64,000 nucleotides of DNA from Sinorhizobium chiapasense (GTDB taxonomy: Bacteria; Pseudomonadota; Alphaproteobacteria; Rhizobiales; Rhizobiaceae), in the NCBI RefSeq assembly GCF_036488675.1, contig NZ_CP133148.1, forward strand, positions 806,001 to 870,000, in the 5' to 3' direction. Both the position numbers and the translations under genes were made by a program. Numbering within the stretch: the stretch's first letter is position 1; each line of letters starts with the position of its first letter. Below, piece after piece: positions 9,406-18,931 of this stretch. Below the pieces are notes generated by a model. The model was not told the DNA's origin, made no database searches, and saw only the letters and a program-made list of their open reading frames with translations.

Positions 9406-11010
9406 GTGTTCCGGATCGGCTCGAAAGAAACAACAAAGGTGGCAGGGCAAAGCGTGAATGTATTGCGTGACATCGCTGGCAGATGGGCATCCCGCATGGA
9501 TGACGCTGCTGCCGCGTGGCTGCCGCATCGTGACTTCAAGCGTCTGCGTGCTATCGCAGCCGTCTCTCTGACGGCTCTGCCGATCGTGCCCCTGGCGCTT
9601 ATGGCTGTGTTGCCGGTCTCCGTCGCTCTGCCGGTGGGGACGGCGCTGTGGGCCTCGGCATCGCTGTTGGCCTCGGCCGCTGCCATTGGTCGGGACCACC
9701 ATCCTCAGGCATATCATGTTCGCGAGCCTGCGACTGCGCTTCCCGATCTTTCGGCGGCTTATGATCTTTTCGCCGGTCTCGTCACAGTGCATGACCTGCG
9801 CGGCAATGTCCTGTCCGTGCACGGTCGCGATGCTGCCGAACATCTCGCTTTGATGCGCGACCCTTGCGGCCGCGGGTTCATCGAGCAGATTCACGTCTCC
9901 GATCGGATCACGTTCCTGCGGGCTATCGATGCGCTGCGCCAGAATGGCGAGAGATCGATGGTCGACATCCGCCTCGAGCGGCTGTCGGTCCCGGCCGAAG
10001 GGACGCAGTTTGTGCACATGCGTTGCGAGATGACACCGGTCCGGGACGCCGAGGATCGGCTGACTGCCATCGTCGTGCAATCCCGCGATGTCTCCGAGGA
10101 AGCGCGGCTGCGGGCGGAAGCAACCGCCAAGGCAGCCTATGCCGAATCGGCGAACGACGCGAAGACGCGTTTTCTCGCGGCCGTAAGCCATGAACTGCGC
10201 ACCCCGCTCAACGCCATCCTCGGCTTTTCGGACGTGCTGGCCGGCGAATATTTCGGCAAGCTGGAGAACGACAGACAGCGCGAATATGTCTCGCTGATTC
10301 ACAAATCCGGAGCCCACCTCCTTTCTGTCGTCAACACGATGCTTGACGTGAGCAAGATCGAGGCCGGCCGCTACGAGCTTGTTCCGGAGCCCTTCCGCGT
10401 GGCCGACGCCGTCGCCGCTTGCGAGGCCATGCTTTCCCATCAGGCACGCGAGAAGGGCGTAAGGCTGACAAGCCGCGTCACGCGCGCAGTTGCTGAAATC
10501 AATGCCGATCAGCGCGCTTTTCAGCAAATATTGATCAACCTTGTCGGCAACGCGATCAAGTTTACCAATCAGGGCGGGCTGGTCACTATCGATGCCGAAA
10601 CCGACGGCGCAGTTCTGAAGCTCACCGTGAGCGACACGGGGATCGGCATTGCCGAAGACAAGCTGCAGATGCTCGGCCAACCTTTCGTCCAGATTCAGAA
10701 TGACTATACGCGCCGCTACGAAGGAACCGGGCTCGGTTTGTCGTTGGTGAAGGGATTGGTCACGCTGCACGGGGGCAATGTTTCGATCCGTAGTTGCGAA
10801 GGCGAGGGGACGGTAATCGTCGTTTCGATCCCACGCGACGGATCCGGCATCGCGAACGGCGAACAAGCGAGCATTCCCGTTACAGTGGAGTTCCCTCCGC
10901 GGCTCGGGGAGCGCGGCGAGGGAGCGGCGCGTATACGGGAGGTTGGCTTCCAAGACGAGGGAATGAACGAGGACCGGGGACATGGCTCCGCGCAAGCGCA
11001 AACAGCCTGA
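9406..11010 (+). CDS. divJ: PAS-domain sensor histidine kinase, DivJ-like
   Basis: 534 residues from the GTG at 9406; GTG codons at 9436 and 9454 are alternative starts. Two close membrane helices lie at about residues 50-93, then a PAS domain (115-230), then the dimerisation domain with RFLAAVSHELRTPLNAILGF (phospho-accepting His near 262), and an ATPase domain with N, G1 (DTGIGIAEDKL) and G2 (GTGLGLSLVKGL) boxes. The H-box matches the DivJ/PleC/PdhS class that acts on DivK. Position just downstream of mucR agrees with my memory of divJ next to the mucR/ros region in S. meliloti and Agrobacterium. DivJ phosphorylates DivK to restrain CtrA. The 3' end overlaps the next gene by 29 bases. Confidence 0.78.
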   Translation: MFRIGSKETTKVAGQSVNVLRDIAGRWASRMDDAAAAWLPHRDFKRLRAIAAVSLTALPIVPLALMAVLPVSVALPVGTALWASASLLASAAAIGRDHHPQAYHVREPATALPDLSAAYDLFAGLVTVHDLRGNVLSVHGRDAAEHLALMRDPCGRGFIEQIHVSDRITFLRAIDALRQNGERSMVDIRLERLSVPAEGTQFVHMRCEMTPVRDAEDRLTAIVVQSRDVSEEARLRAEATAKAAYAESANDAKTRFLAAVSHELRTPLNAILGFSDVLAGEYFGKLENDRQREYVSLIHKSGAHLLSVVNTMLDVSKIEAGRYELVPEPFRVADAVAACEAMLSHQAREKGVRLTSRVTRAVAEINADQRAFQQILINLVGNAIKFTNQGGLVTIDAETDGAVLKLTVSDTGIGIAEDKLQMLGQPFVQIQNDYTRRYEGTGLGLSLVKGLVTLHGGNVSIRSCEGEGTVIVVSIPRDGSGIANGEQASIPVTVEFPPRLGERGEGAARIREVGFQDEGMNEDRGHGSAQAQTA

Positions 11011-11890
11011 GCGGAAGAGAGCGGCACAAACTCGACCTGGCCTCGCATTGCGCGGCCTGGCCGTAGCCGCTCGCGCTCTTGCATCTGCCGCCAGAGTTAT
11101 GGCTCGCCACCCGGTCGGCGCGGGCGGATCCGCCGCCTTCGTCGTCGTCTTCAGCTTCGTTGCGGCCAACGCCATGTGGTACCAGCACGGCGCCCACCCG
11201 TCGCCACTTCTGCGCACCCGCGTTCCGCTGGTCGGACCCGAAGTTGCCGAGCGCTTGGCCGCTGCCAATGGTGAGCCGGTCGAGCCTCGCAATGTAACGA
11301 CCTTCGTCATCGAACGGGAAGGCGCCGAAAAACCCGGGAACATCGACGACGCGGCTGCCGCCGCACCGGCCGCCTCGACGCTTACTGCGGACATACAGAG
11401 AGAGTTGGCGCGGCTGGGTCTTTACGATGGAGCGCCGGATGGGCGTACCGGCCCGAAAACCTCCGCCGCGATCCTGCGCTTCGAAAAACAGACCGGGCGT
11501 CTGCAAAGCGGCGAAGCGAGGGACGACTTGTTGCAGGCGTTGCGTGCGACGCGCGATACTGGCCTTCCCGCCGCCACCCCTGGCGACCGTCCCTATTCGG
11601 ACCCAAAGGGCGCGTCGGCAGAGGTCGATCCGGTCGCTGCAGCGATCCGCACTGCCGAAGAGGACAAGACATTCCTTCCTCGGGCCGACATTCCTGTCCC
11701 GAGCGAATTGGTGGTGAGCATCCAGAAGGGGCTCAGCAATCTTGCCTATGCCGACATCGTGGTCGATGGTGTCGCCGGCGATCAGACGCGCGCCGCCATC
11801 CGGCATTTTGAAAAGCACTATCGCCTGCCGCAGACCGGTGAACCGAATGCGAAGGTTCTCAAGAAGCTGAAGGAAATCGGTGCGCTTTGA
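10982..11890 (+). CDS. Membrane-anchored protein with two peptidoglycan-binding domains
   Basis: 302 residues. The basic N-terminus (MAPRKRKQPERKRAAQ) is followed by a single membrane helix near residues 47-65, so the rest is probably periplasmic. Two PG_binding_1 type modules follow: one near 130-175 (IQRELARLGLYDGAPDGRTG) and one near 240-300 (IQKGLSNLAYADIVVDGVAG). The gene begins inside the 3' end of the DivJ-like kinase gene with a 29-base overlap, indicating coupled expression of a polarity kinase and a wall-binding protein. No catalytic domain is present. Function unknown. Confidence 0.75.
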   Translation: MAPRKRKQPERKRAAQTRPGLALRGLAVAARALASAARVMARHPVGAGGSAAFVVVFSFVAANAMWYQHGAHPSPLLRTRVPLVGPEVAERLAAANGEPVEPRNVTTFVIEREGAEKPGNIDDAAAAAPAASTLTADIQRELARLGLYDGAPDGRTGPKTSAAILRFEKQTGRLQSGEARDDLLQALRATRDTGLPAATPGDRPYSDPKGASAEVDPVAAAIRTAEEDKTFLPRADIPVPSELVVSIQKGLSNLAYADIVVDGVAGDQTRAAIRHFEKHYRLPQTGEPNAKVLKKLKEIGAL

Positions 11891-11981
11891 GCAGCACCGC
11901 GGATCTGAGCTCAGCACGGCAGCGGCGGCCGACGCTTCCCGAACAATTGCATGCCGGTGGTCTCACGTGTATCAGCCTCGA

Positions 11982-12341
11982 ATGCGCCTAAAATCCGATA
12001 TCTTCGTGTCCTCTCTGCTACGCCGCGTCTTTGCCGTCGGTGGCTATGCCGCCGTGCTGCGCAAGGGGGCGCAGGAGGCAGGCGCAATCTTCATTCGCCA
12101 GCGCTCGCGGTTCGGGATCGAGACCCTCTATGCGCCCGCGCCGCAGAACTTCTTCGAAGATGAAGCCGATACGAGCCGCAAATTCGAGATACGGTTGCAG
12201 AATGCGGAAGTGGATCACATCGACAGCGCGCTTTCCTCCGAGATCCGCTTCGATCCTGATTGCTGGATCGTCGAAATCGAACTGGACGATTGCGACGGTC
12301 TGTTCGAGGTCGTGGCCGCCGAAGACAGTCCCCGGCGATAA
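11982..12341 (+). CDS. DUF1491 family protein
   Basis: 119 residues beginning MRLKSDIFVSSLLRRVFAVG, with the family's acidic C-terminal block (RFDPDCWIVEIELDD). DUF1491 proteins are about 110 residues, cytoplasmic, conserved in alphaproteobacteria and of unknown function. The frame is open back to 11880, overlapping the previous gene, but family similarity begins at the ATG at 11982. It ends just before a palindromic repeat and runs convergent to the DUF2336 gene. Confidence 0.75.
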   Translation: MRLKSDIFVSSLLRRVFAVGGYAAVLRKGAQEAGAIFIRQRSRFGIETLYAPAPQNFFEDEADTSRKFEIRLQNAEVDHIDSALSSEIRFDPDCWIVEIELDDCDGLFEVVAAEDSPRR

Positions 12342-12357
12342 CCAAGGCGCCGCGGCT

Positions 12358-12462
12358 ACTGCATGTTTCCTAAAATCGTCGCCGATTTAAGGATAAAAAC
12401 ATGCAGCAATGCAAAGTGCTACAGCGACCTTTGCGCGTCTGATAAGACGCGCGGCGCTGTAG
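12358..12462 (+). repeat. Rhizobial intergenic palindromic repeat, complete copy (copy 1)
   Basis: Two modules. Module 1 is a hairpin opening CTGCATGTTTCC and closing AAAACATGCAG, with CGATTTAAGGA-type inner arms. Module 2 runs from about 12417 to 12462 and consists of nested stems: outer CTACAGCG / CGCTGTAG, inner GCGCGTCT / AGACGCGC around a GATA loop. The same sequence recurs at seven other places in the window. It resembles the RIME-type intergenic mosaic elements described in rhizobia; the name is from memory. It fills the gap between the convergent DUF1491 and DUF2336 genes. Confidence 0.85.
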
Positions 12463-12485
12463 TTAACACGGAGCGCGAAGCGAGG

Positions 12486-13532
12486 TTAGCCTCTCCCGAA
12501 CCCGCGCATGGGCTGGGTGGTGCTGCGATGGGCGAGGGCTGGACGAGCCTCTTGCTGGCGGGGGTCGGAGGCACGGTTGTCGGCGAAGTGGGCCTCGTAG
12601 CGGGCCGGCTCGGTGGCTCCATGCTCATCCGCACGCAGCCAGGCCTCGACCCGTTCGACGCTGACCTTCCTTGCAACCGCCTCAACCAGGGCTGTGGTGC
12701 GCGTGCCGCCGCCGAGCCTTTCGGAAAGGTGTGGATAGAATGCCTCGAGCAGAGAACTCATCTCGCCTGCGGGGAACTCAAGTGCAGAAAGGGTCACGGC
12801 GAGTTGCTGACCTGAAATGTCGAGAAGGATCCGCTCCGCAAGCGCTCGGCTCGATCGCAATGCGTCGGCGAGAGCCGTAGCGAAGAGAACCGCTTCGCCG
12901 CTGCGGGCAAACCGCATGAGCAACGCCTGGTGGAGTTCGTCGATCGGCCGAATGCGGGAGGTGCCTTCTCGCGGCTCGGCCCGCGCCAATGCCTTGATTT
13001 CCTCGCGCAGCTTGTCTTCGCGGGCGATGCGATCGGAAGAAGCGCTGTCCTCGGCCGGCGGCGGTGGGCTTATCGCGTCTGTCCCGGGCTGATTCGCATC
13101 CAGCTGTCCGTTCGCATACATGGCCTGGTGGTGCTCGACGAGCGCATCGACGACCGAGGGTGAAAGGTTTTCGCGGTGCGCGATCGCGCCGGCATGGGCC
13201 GATCCCTGCCGGCGGATGATGGCAATCAGCGCCCGATCGGAAATTGCTTTCGATCGGGTCAGAAAGGTAGCGGCAATGGAAATCGGCATGCTGCCGATCA
13301 GCAGGGCGACGGGCTCGGGCACGTGCGCACATTGCGAAAGGGCGGCGGTCGCCTGACGGCGGGCTTCGTCGCTCGATCCGAGGAAAAGCGGTTCGAACAG
13401 CTCGGCAAACTGCTTCATGTCCGACTTGCGCGGGATGCGAAGGCTCTCGAAGCCGGTGACGGTCGCCATCAGCACGACGTCCTTCAGTCGGCCCGTTTGC
13501 GGCCTCTCCAACTCACGAAACCGGTTCGTCAC
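12486..13532 (-). CDS. DUF2336 domain protein
   Basis: 348 residues. The N-terminal two thirds are helical and HEAT-like (LKDVVLMATVTGFESLRIPRKSDMKQFAELFEPLF; AIIRRQGSAHAGAIAHRENLSPSVVDALV), matching DUF2336, a family common in Rhizobiales with no firmly known role. No signal peptide or membrane helix is visible, so it is probably cytoplasmic. It is monocistronic, with an AT-rich promoter stretch of about 290 bases separating it from the divergent SH3 protein gene. Confidence 0.7.
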   Translation of the reverse strand: MTNRFRELERPQTGRLKDVVLMATVTGFESLRIPRKSDMKQFAELFEPLFLGSSDEARRQATAALSQCAHVPEPVALLIGSMPISIAATFLTRSKAISDRALIAIIRRQGSAHAGAIAHRENLSPSVVDALVEHHQAMYANGQLDANQPGTDAISPPPPAEDSASSDRIAREDKLREEIKALARAEPREGTSRIRPIDELHQALLMRFARSGEAVLFATALADALRSSRALAERILLDISGQQLAVTLSALEFPAGEMSSLLEAFYPHLSERLGGGTRTTALVEAVARKVSVERVEAWLRADEHGATEPARYEAHFADNRASDPRQQEARPALAHRSTTQPMRGFGRG

Positions 13533-13824
13533 AATTTATCCTTGCACGCAAAACACGATCGCCATCGCCGATGGCCCGGAACGGCACACGTCATCAAAAA
13601 TAGATCTAAAACGTTAGCGTAGCATTAACTATGGACGTTGGGGCTTTATTCAGGCTTGCGGCACTGTCGTGGCGAAGCGGAATATTCGTTGATCCACAGA
13701 GGTCGGAATTCCGGGCTGTTTTCAGCCTTAAAAACTCCACATGCACTTCTATTTGATCCGCAAATCGGCGACGCGCTGGTGCCAGCCGAAGGGACCGAAG
13801 GTGGCCCTCTATGGAGATAGATCT

Positions 13825-14430
13825 GTGAAAGATGCGTTTTTTCGGGCGGTCGCTGTTTGTGCGCTCATGCTCGTCCCGGCGGTAGCCGAGGCTGCGGAAG
13901 GTTTTGCCACCGCCAATGTCAACATGCGATCGGGGCCGAGCATACGCTATCCGGCCGTGACCGTGATCCCTGCCGGCGAATCGGTAGAAATCCACGGCTG
14001 CCTGGCGGACCTGCCGTGGTGTGATGTTTCCTTCTACGGCGGGCGCGGTTGGGTTGCCGGTCGATATGTGCAGGCCATCTACCGCAGCGGCAGGGTTTAT
14101 CTGGAGCCGGAGTATTATCGCCCGCTCGGCATTCCCACGGTCGTCTTCCAGTTCGATCGTTATTGGGACCGCAACTACAGGGGCCGCGACTTCTACCGCA
14201 ACCGCGACCGCTGGCGCCGTGGTCCGGACTGGGCGGAAGAACGGGACCGGCGTGACTGGGAACGACAGCGTGCGTGGGATCGGCGCGAATGGGAGCGCAG
14301 GCAAGTGAGCGAGGATCGCCGGGAATGGGAGCGTGACCGCGACGACGAGCGGCGCGAACGACGCCGCGACGATGAAATGCGAGTGGTTCCGGAGTGTGGT
14401 TTCGATGACCGTCTGTGTGAGAACGACTGA
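13825..14430 (+). CDS. Secreted SH3-like domain protein with charged RDWER-repeat tail
   Basis: About 201 residues from the GTG at 13825, which has GGAG nine bases upstream; the open frame to 13741 lacks a ribosome binding site. A signal peptide (KDAFFRAVAVCALMLVPAVAEA) is followed by a bacterial SH3 domain at about residues 24-85: ATANVNMRSGPSIRYPAV and the WCDVSFYGGRGWVAGRYV end. Then comes a YWDRNYRGRDFYRNRDRW linker and roughly 60 residues of arginine, aspartate, glutamate and tryptophan repeats (RDWER, RREWERR, RREWERD). It is probably periplasmic or surface-exposed. SH3 proteins of this kind usually bind the cell wall. Confidence 0.75.
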   Translation: MKDAFFRAVAVCALMLVPAVAEAAEGFATANVNMRSGPSIRYPAVTVIPAGESVEIHGCLADLPWCDVSFYGGRGWVAGRYVQAIYRSGRVYLEPEYYRPLGIPTVVFQFDRYWDRNYRGRDFYRNRDRWRRGPDWAEERDRRDWERQRAWDRREWERRQVSEDRREWERDRDDERRERRRDDEMRVVPECGFDDRLCEND

Positions 14431-14616
14431 AGCGCCGTGCCCTCAGTCGGCGGCGGGCCGCTCGAAGGTCGGGCTACGACACGCAGGCGGTGAGAACGGC
14501 TAGAGACGTTTCGAGATGGCGCCGCCCGCTCTTTTGGTTCGGTCTATTTGCGCCGCCTCGCGGGAACCAATCCTGCTTCGGTGCGTTGACATCGCGCGAA
14601 GAAGAGGAGCGACAAA

Positions 14617-14901
14617 ATGGCGGAGAAGAAGCTGGCGGCCGTCGGGGCGGAAACGGATGCTGAAGCACGCACCGCGAGCGCGCAGGCGGAATTGGAAGCA
14701 CAGATTGCAGACCTGAGAACCGAGATTGCTCGGCTCACGGAAACGGTTTCGGCCATCAGCACTGGCGCAAAAGCCGTCGTGCAGGGCGAAGCCGAGTTGA
14801 TGACGGCGCGCGTCCGTGAACGCGTTCGCGAGGAGCCGATATCGAGCCTGTTGACGATCGCGGGTGTTGCATTCCTGTTCGGGCTGCTTGCGAGACGCTG
14901 A
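14617..14901 (+). CDS. DUF883/ElaB-like membrane-anchored protein
   Basis: 94 residues: a lysine- and alanine-rich start, a long amphipathic, coiled-coil-prone middle (AELEAQIADLRTEIARLTETVSAI), then the conserved C-terminal block VREEPISSLLTIAGVAFLFGLLARR, a single tail-anchor helix ending in arginines. This is the layout of DUF883/ElaB/YqjD proteins, which associate with the inner membrane and, in E. coli relatives, bind ribosomes. The start is preceded by AAGAGGAGCGACAAA, a good ribosome binding site. Confidence 0.72.
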   Translation: MAEKKLAAVGAETDAEARTASAQAELEAQIADLRTEIARLTETVSAISTGAKAVVQGEAELMTARVRERVREEPISSLLTIAGVAFLFGLLARR

Positions 14902-15178
14902 CCGCTTCAGGCACCGGAATAGCGGACCAAAAAGGGGGGAAGCACGATGAGCTTAAGATAGTGTTAACTAGGCTATGGCTCAATCAGGATGGACCGGCTA
15001 TCATCGGTCCGGCATCTGATGGGAACCGAAACAACGTCCGGGTCACCGGAAGAAGGAGCAGATGAGAACGGCGTGTCTGTCCAGGGAATGTGGTCTTTGG
15101 AAAATGCGTCAGCCCGACGGCGGGCAGGGTGAAATCGGTACGGTAGTTCATCCGTCTCATGAAAATACGGAGACGAGC

Positions 15179-15349
15179 ATGGCAGACGTAATCAGAATGC
15201 AGGACCGCAGGGTCCAAAAGCCGCGAAGGCGGCCCGTGAAATCAGGCAGCGCCACTGTGCTGTTGTTTACAGGTATCCGTTACGAGCGTCTCGACGGTCG
15301 TGGACCACAGCCCTCGGCACCGGCTGGACGGCGGGTGAAGAAGCAGTAG
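15179..15349 (+). CDS. Small basic protein, function unknown
   Basis: 56 residues beginning MADVIRMQDRRVQKPRRR, with a hydrophobic centre GSATVLLFTGIRYERLDG and a basic, proline-rich tail. The ATG at 15179 follows GGAGACGAGC. The open frame extends to 15062, but the longer N-terminus is cysteine-rich and unconvincing. Small proteins with this VLLFTGIRYER centre are, as I recall, conserved in Rhizobiales. I assign no function. Confidence 0.55.
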   Translation: MADVIRMQDRRVQKPRRRPVKSGSATVLLFTGIRYERLDGRGPQPSAPAGRRVKKQ

Positions 15350-15501
15350 TTCAATTGTAGCGTGCGGCACCGCCGCCCACGCGGGTGCGGCCGCGTGACT
15401 TAAGTCGTCACTTCAATGCCCGGGATACCGGGCGCCTCCACAAATCTTCGACCACAATGCCATCCGGAACGCCGGGAAGCGGCGGCGCCGGCCGTATCGC
15501 G

Positions 15502-16047
15502 TCAACGCCGGAAGGGCTCGCAGCTCGACTCGGTCAGGAAATTGCGAACCTGTTCCTCGAAGCTGTCGAGCGGAGCAAGAGCGCGCAGAACCGCATAACC
15601 CTCGTCGTCCTTCATCTCGATCATGATGGACTGAGCCAGCGTTTCGGGGGGCGACTTGCGCAATTCGACAAGTTGGATCGGCGTGGCGACAACCAGGTCG
15701 AGACTGCCGTTGACGGCCGTGTGATCGTTCATGCTGAACACTTCGTTCGAGTTGCTGTCGAAGACGGAAAGCGACCAGAACGGCACCGCGCCGCGGGCGA
15801 TGAAGCGCGCGGGCGCCTCCGCGATCGAAAAGCTGCAGGCGGCCGTTCGCAGATAAGGGTCGCTGTTGTCGAGTCCAGTTACCCCCGGCTCGACCGTCAG
15901 CGGGAAGAAGCTGTCCATCTCGAGGAGGCCGAGCACGCGCGTATAGGCGTCCCGGCCGGTGAATTGCGGTAGGGCGAGCACGATGATGATATGCAGCAGA
16001 GCCGCGCCAAACAGGCCGACGAGAACGGCGAACAGCGTGCTACGCAT
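15502..16047 (-). CDS. DUF1254-type membrane-anchored protein
   Basis: 181 residues from the ATG at 16047 (MRSTLFAVLVGLFGAALLHIIIVLALPQF), a signal-anchor helix. The soluble part carries DAYTRVLGLLEMDSFFPL and a conserved single-cysteine segment TAACSFSIAEAPARF. This matches the DUF1254-like half of a protein family often encoded as a pair with DUF1214. The start lies eight bases inside the upstream gene, so the two are one operon and probably form a complex in the envelope. Function unknown. Confidence 0.65.
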   Translation of the reverse strand: MRSTLFAVLVGLFGAALLHIIIVLALPQFTGRDAYTRVLGLLEMDSFFPLTVEPGVTGLDNSDPYLRTAACSFSIAEAPARFIARGAVPFWSLSVFDSNSNEVFSMNDHTAVNGSLDLVVATPIQLVELRKSPPETLAQSIMIEMKDDEGYAVLRALAPLDSFEEQVRNFLTESSCEPFRR

Positions 16048-16627
16048 TTCCGCACCCCGTCTTGACGATTTTCGGCATCGCAAGATCGATCAGCCCCGAG
16101 GAGCCGGCAGTCGGTGTGTCGAGTAGGGTCAATACGAATTTGAAGCTGCCGCTGTGGCGAATGGCGAGCCAGTTTTCTGGATGCGCGACGGGCGAGGCGT
16201 GAACGACGAAACTGCTGTTTTCAGCGCGCAGCACCGTCCAGGAGTTCACCGCCGAAGGCAGGTCAGGTCCGGGCCGCAAGGTCACGCCCTCCGACGTCGT
16301 CGCATAGAGGGTCCAGAAACGGGCCGGCGGCGTTATGCCCGAGATGTCGTAGGAGCAGGCCGGCGACAGCCGGGCGCCGCTGTCGTCGGTCGCAGCCGTG
16401 AAAATCAGCCCTTCCGCGCCCCCGAAGAGCAACTCGCCGGCGCGGGCGCGGTGCGCCTTGGCGTAAGGGTCTGCCGCCGCCGTCTGCGCCTGGGGGAACG
16501 CGACCCAGGGGCCGATCGCGATCGAGCCGAAGCCGACGGTCGCCTTCAGCGCCCAGACAGCCGAAGTGACCCCGCCGCCAAAGGCGACGATCAGAGCGAG
16601 TGCGACGAGGAGGGGGATGCGAAACAA
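16040..16627 (-). CDS. DUF1214 domain protein, membrane-anchored
   Basis: 195 residues. An N-terminal helix (FRIPLLVALALIVAFGGGVTSAVWAL) precedes a DUF1214-type soluble domain with the block PARFWTLYATTSEG and the closing segment NWLAIRHSGSFKFVLTLLDTP. In other bacteria DUF1254 and DUF1214 are usually fused in one long protein; here they are two overlapping genes, both anchored. Its end overlaps the start of the downstream DUF1254-like gene. It sits about 100 bases from the penicillin-binding protein gene on the same strand. Confidence 0.72.
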   Translation of the reverse strand: MFRIPLLVALALIVAFGGGVTSAVWALKATVGFGSIAIGPWVAFPQAQTAAADPYAKAHRARAGELLFGGAEGLIFTAATDDSGARLSPACSYDISGITPPARFWTLYATTSEGVTLRPGPDLPSAVNSWTVLRAENSSFVVHASPVAHPENWLAIRHSGSFKFVLTLLDTPTAGSSGLIDLAMPKIVKTGCGNA

Positions 16628-16723
16628 GGAGCGGCTCTATCGTATCTCGTTTGCCTGGCAATTTGCGAAAGCCACGCGGCATGACCGGTTCGTTCGTCAA
16701 AGAACGGATTTGTGACTACAAAG

Positions 16724-18931
16724 TCAATTGCTTGTGGCATTCGCCGTAACGCGTTCGGGGGAGTTGTTCGTCGGCGTCTCAAGCACTGCGACCCTGCCGG
16801 AGTTCTTTTCCGGTGCCTTGAGCGGGGATGCTTTTTCGAACGTCGCGCCGATCGCTTTCAACAGTCTGGTCACTTCGGCGGAGAGGGAACGCGGGCGAAC
16901 AAGCGGCGGAAGGGCATTTTCATCGGGCTTTGCATCCGCGACCGCTGCCGGCTCCTTGGTCGCGTCCGGAAGCGGATTGTCGATGCCGGGGATCGCGCGA
17001 TGCTCGATGCCTTGTTCTGCATAATCCATCAACCGTTTGAAGGTCATGGCCGGCAACGAGCCGCCGGTCATCTCATCGGTCGATGTATAGTCGTCGTTTC
17101 CGAACCACACAGCGGTCGTGTAGTCGCCGGTGAAGCCGATAAACCAGGCATCGCGATACGCCTGCGTGGTGCCGGTTTTCCCGCCGGTAACGATGCCTTT
17201 GTCGAGGGCTGCGCGCCTCGCGGTGCCCATCACCGGAATCTGGGTGAGAATGCGGTTCATCGACAAGGTCGCCTGTTCGCTCAGAACCCGTTGCGCCGGA
17301 GGTGCATCGCGGCCGAAATCGTAAAGGATGTCGCCATCGTAGTTGAGGATCTGGCTGATGCCGTGACGCCGCGACTGCAGGCCGCCCGCAGGGAAGACAG
17401 CATAGGCCGTCGCCTGGTCGAGCACGGTTACTTCGGAGGTCCCGAGCGGCATCGTCTTGTCGGTGCGGATGGGCGTTTCGACGCCCATCTTCTTTGCGGT
17501 AGCGGCAATAATCTCGGTGCCGAGCTTGTCCTTGGCGAGGCGAACAGGGACGGTGTTGATCGATCTCGCGAGCGCGTTCATCAAGGTAACCCGGCCGGCA
17601 TACTTGCGCGCGTAGTTCTGCGGCGACCAGCCGCGCCAGGTGATCGGCGCATCGACGACTACCGTCTCCGGGGTCATGCCCTTTTCCATCGCCGCGGCGT
17701 AAGTATAGACCTTGAAGGAAGAGCCCGGCTGCCGCAGCGCCCGTGTTGCCCGATTGAACTGGCTTTCGCCATAGTCGCGGCCGCCGACCATGGCACGTAC
17801 GGAACCGCCGTTTTCCACCATGACCACGGCGCCCTGCTTCACCTTGTAGCTTTCGCCATATTGCCGGAGGCTCGACTCGACCGAGTCCTCGGCTGCCTGT
17901 TGCAGACCCATGTCGATCGTCGTGCGCACGATCAGGGAGTGTTGCGCGAAGGGGGCGGCGATACGTTGGGCTTCGTCAAAAGCCCAGTCGAGGAAGAAGT
18001 CGGGCGCCTTGACCTGGGCGCGATCGATCACAGTCGCGGGATTAAGGCGAGCGGCAATCACTTGGCCCTCGGTCATCAGGCCGCCCTGAACCATGTTGGT
18101 GAGAACCTCATTGGCGCGGCCGCGTGCGGCCGGCAGGTTCACGTGCGGCGCATAGCGGGCCGGAGCCTTGAAAAGGCCGGCGAGCATAGCGGATTCGGCG
18201 AGATTGATGTCGGTGATCGCCTTGCCGAAATAGAACTGCGCCGCCGCCGCCGCTCCGAAGGTGCCGCCGCCCATGTAGGCGCGGTCGAGATAGAGGCGCA
18301 AGATTTCCTTCTTTGACAGGTTGCATTCCAGCCAGACGGCGAGGAAGGCTTCCTTGATCTTGCGCTCGATCGTGCGTTCGTTCGACAGGAACAGGTTCTT
18401 GGCAAGCTGCTGGGTGAGGGTCGAGCCGCCCTGGACCACGCCTCCCGCCCGGGCATTCTCGGTCATGGCGCGCGCCAGACCGAGAAAATCGATGCCCCAG
18501 TGATCGAAGAAACGCCGATCCTCGGTGGCGAGAACCGCCTTGATGAGATGGTCCGGCAGTTCGTCGATCGGAGCCGAGTCTTCATGAATAATGCCGCGGT
18601 GGCCGATCTCATTGCCGTAACGGTCGAGGAAGGTCACCGCAAAGTCGCTCTGGGCGCGCCAATTGCCTTTGGTTTCCTCAAACGCCGGAAGGGCCAGAGC
18701 CAGCATCAGCACCGAGCCGGCCGTCCCCCACGTTGCCGTTTCGCCAAGCACTTCGAAAAGAGCTCTCTTCCAGCCGCGTACGCGAAAGCGACGGAAGAAG
18801 ATGGTCGTCTCTTCCCACCATTCAGCCAGCCGGAATCCGGCATTCCACACCGTCGAGTCGATCCAGGAATCGATTCTGAGAAAGATGTGTCGCCTCTTCG
18901 GCCGGTTGTCCTCTTTCCTCGGTTCCTGCAC
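16724..18931 (-). CDS. Class A penicillin-binding protein 1A (glycosyltransferase/transpeptidase)
   Basis: 735-residue bifunctional peptidoglycan synthase. A cytoplasmic N-terminus (1-66) is followed by one membrane helix (about 67-85). The GT51 glycosyltransferase domain (about 115-290) has catalytic [12 protein letters not shown] (Glu 137) and [13 protein letters not shown]. The transpeptidase domain (about 365-620) has the SxxK motif PGSSFK (Ser 404), SIN at 457-459, and KTG in GGKTGTTQ (Lys 585). All catalytic motifs are intact. The C-terminal 80 residues are low-complexity. It polymerises lipid II and cross-links peptides outside the inner membrane. Length is typical of shorter alphaproteobacterial PBP1A paralogues. 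Confidence 0.92.
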   Translation of the reverse strand: MQEPRKEDNRPKRRHIFLRIDSWIDSTVWNAGFRLAEWWEETTIFFRRFRVRGWKRALFEVLGETATWGTAGSVLMLALALPAFEETKGNWRAQSDFAVTFLDRYGNEIGHRGIIHEDSAPIDELPDHLIKAVLATEDRRFFDHWGIDFLGLARAMTENARAGGVVQGGSTLTQQLAKNLFLSNERTIERKIKEAFLAVWLECNLSKKEILRLYLDRAYMGGGTFGAAAAAQFYFGKAITDINLAESAMLAGLFKAPARYAPHVNLPAARGRANEVLTNMVQGGLMTEGQVIAARLNPATVIDRAQVKAPDFFLDWAFDEAQRIAAPFAQHSLIVRTTIDMGLQQAAEDSVESSLRQYGESYKVKQGAVVMVENGGSVRAMVGGRDYGESQFNRATRALRQPGSSFKVYTYAAAMEKGMTPETVVVDAPITWRGWSPQNYARKYAGRVTLMNALARSINTVPVRLAKDKLGTEIIAATAKKMGVETPIRTDKTMPLGTSEVTVLDQATAYAVFPAGGLQSRRHGISQILNYDGDILYDFGRDAPPAQRVLSEQATLSMNRILTQIPVMGTARRAALDKGIVTGGKTGTTQAYRDAWFIGFTGDYTTAVWFGNDDYTSTDEMTGGSLPAMTFKRLMDYAEQGIEHRAIPGIDNPLPDATKEPAAVADAKPDENALPPLVRPRSLSAEVTRLLKAIGATFEKASPLKAPEKNSGRVAVLETPTNNSPERVTANATSN

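Noticed and set aside
9337..11394. 685-codon minus-strand frame opposite the DivJ-like kinase
   Set aside because: Antisense to a gene with complete kinase motifs; no domain of its own.
16712..18316. 534-codon open frame on the plus strand opposite the penicillin-binding protein gene
   Set aside because: It is the antisense frame of a gene with intact catalytic motifs; its translation is arginine- and histidine-rich with no domain.
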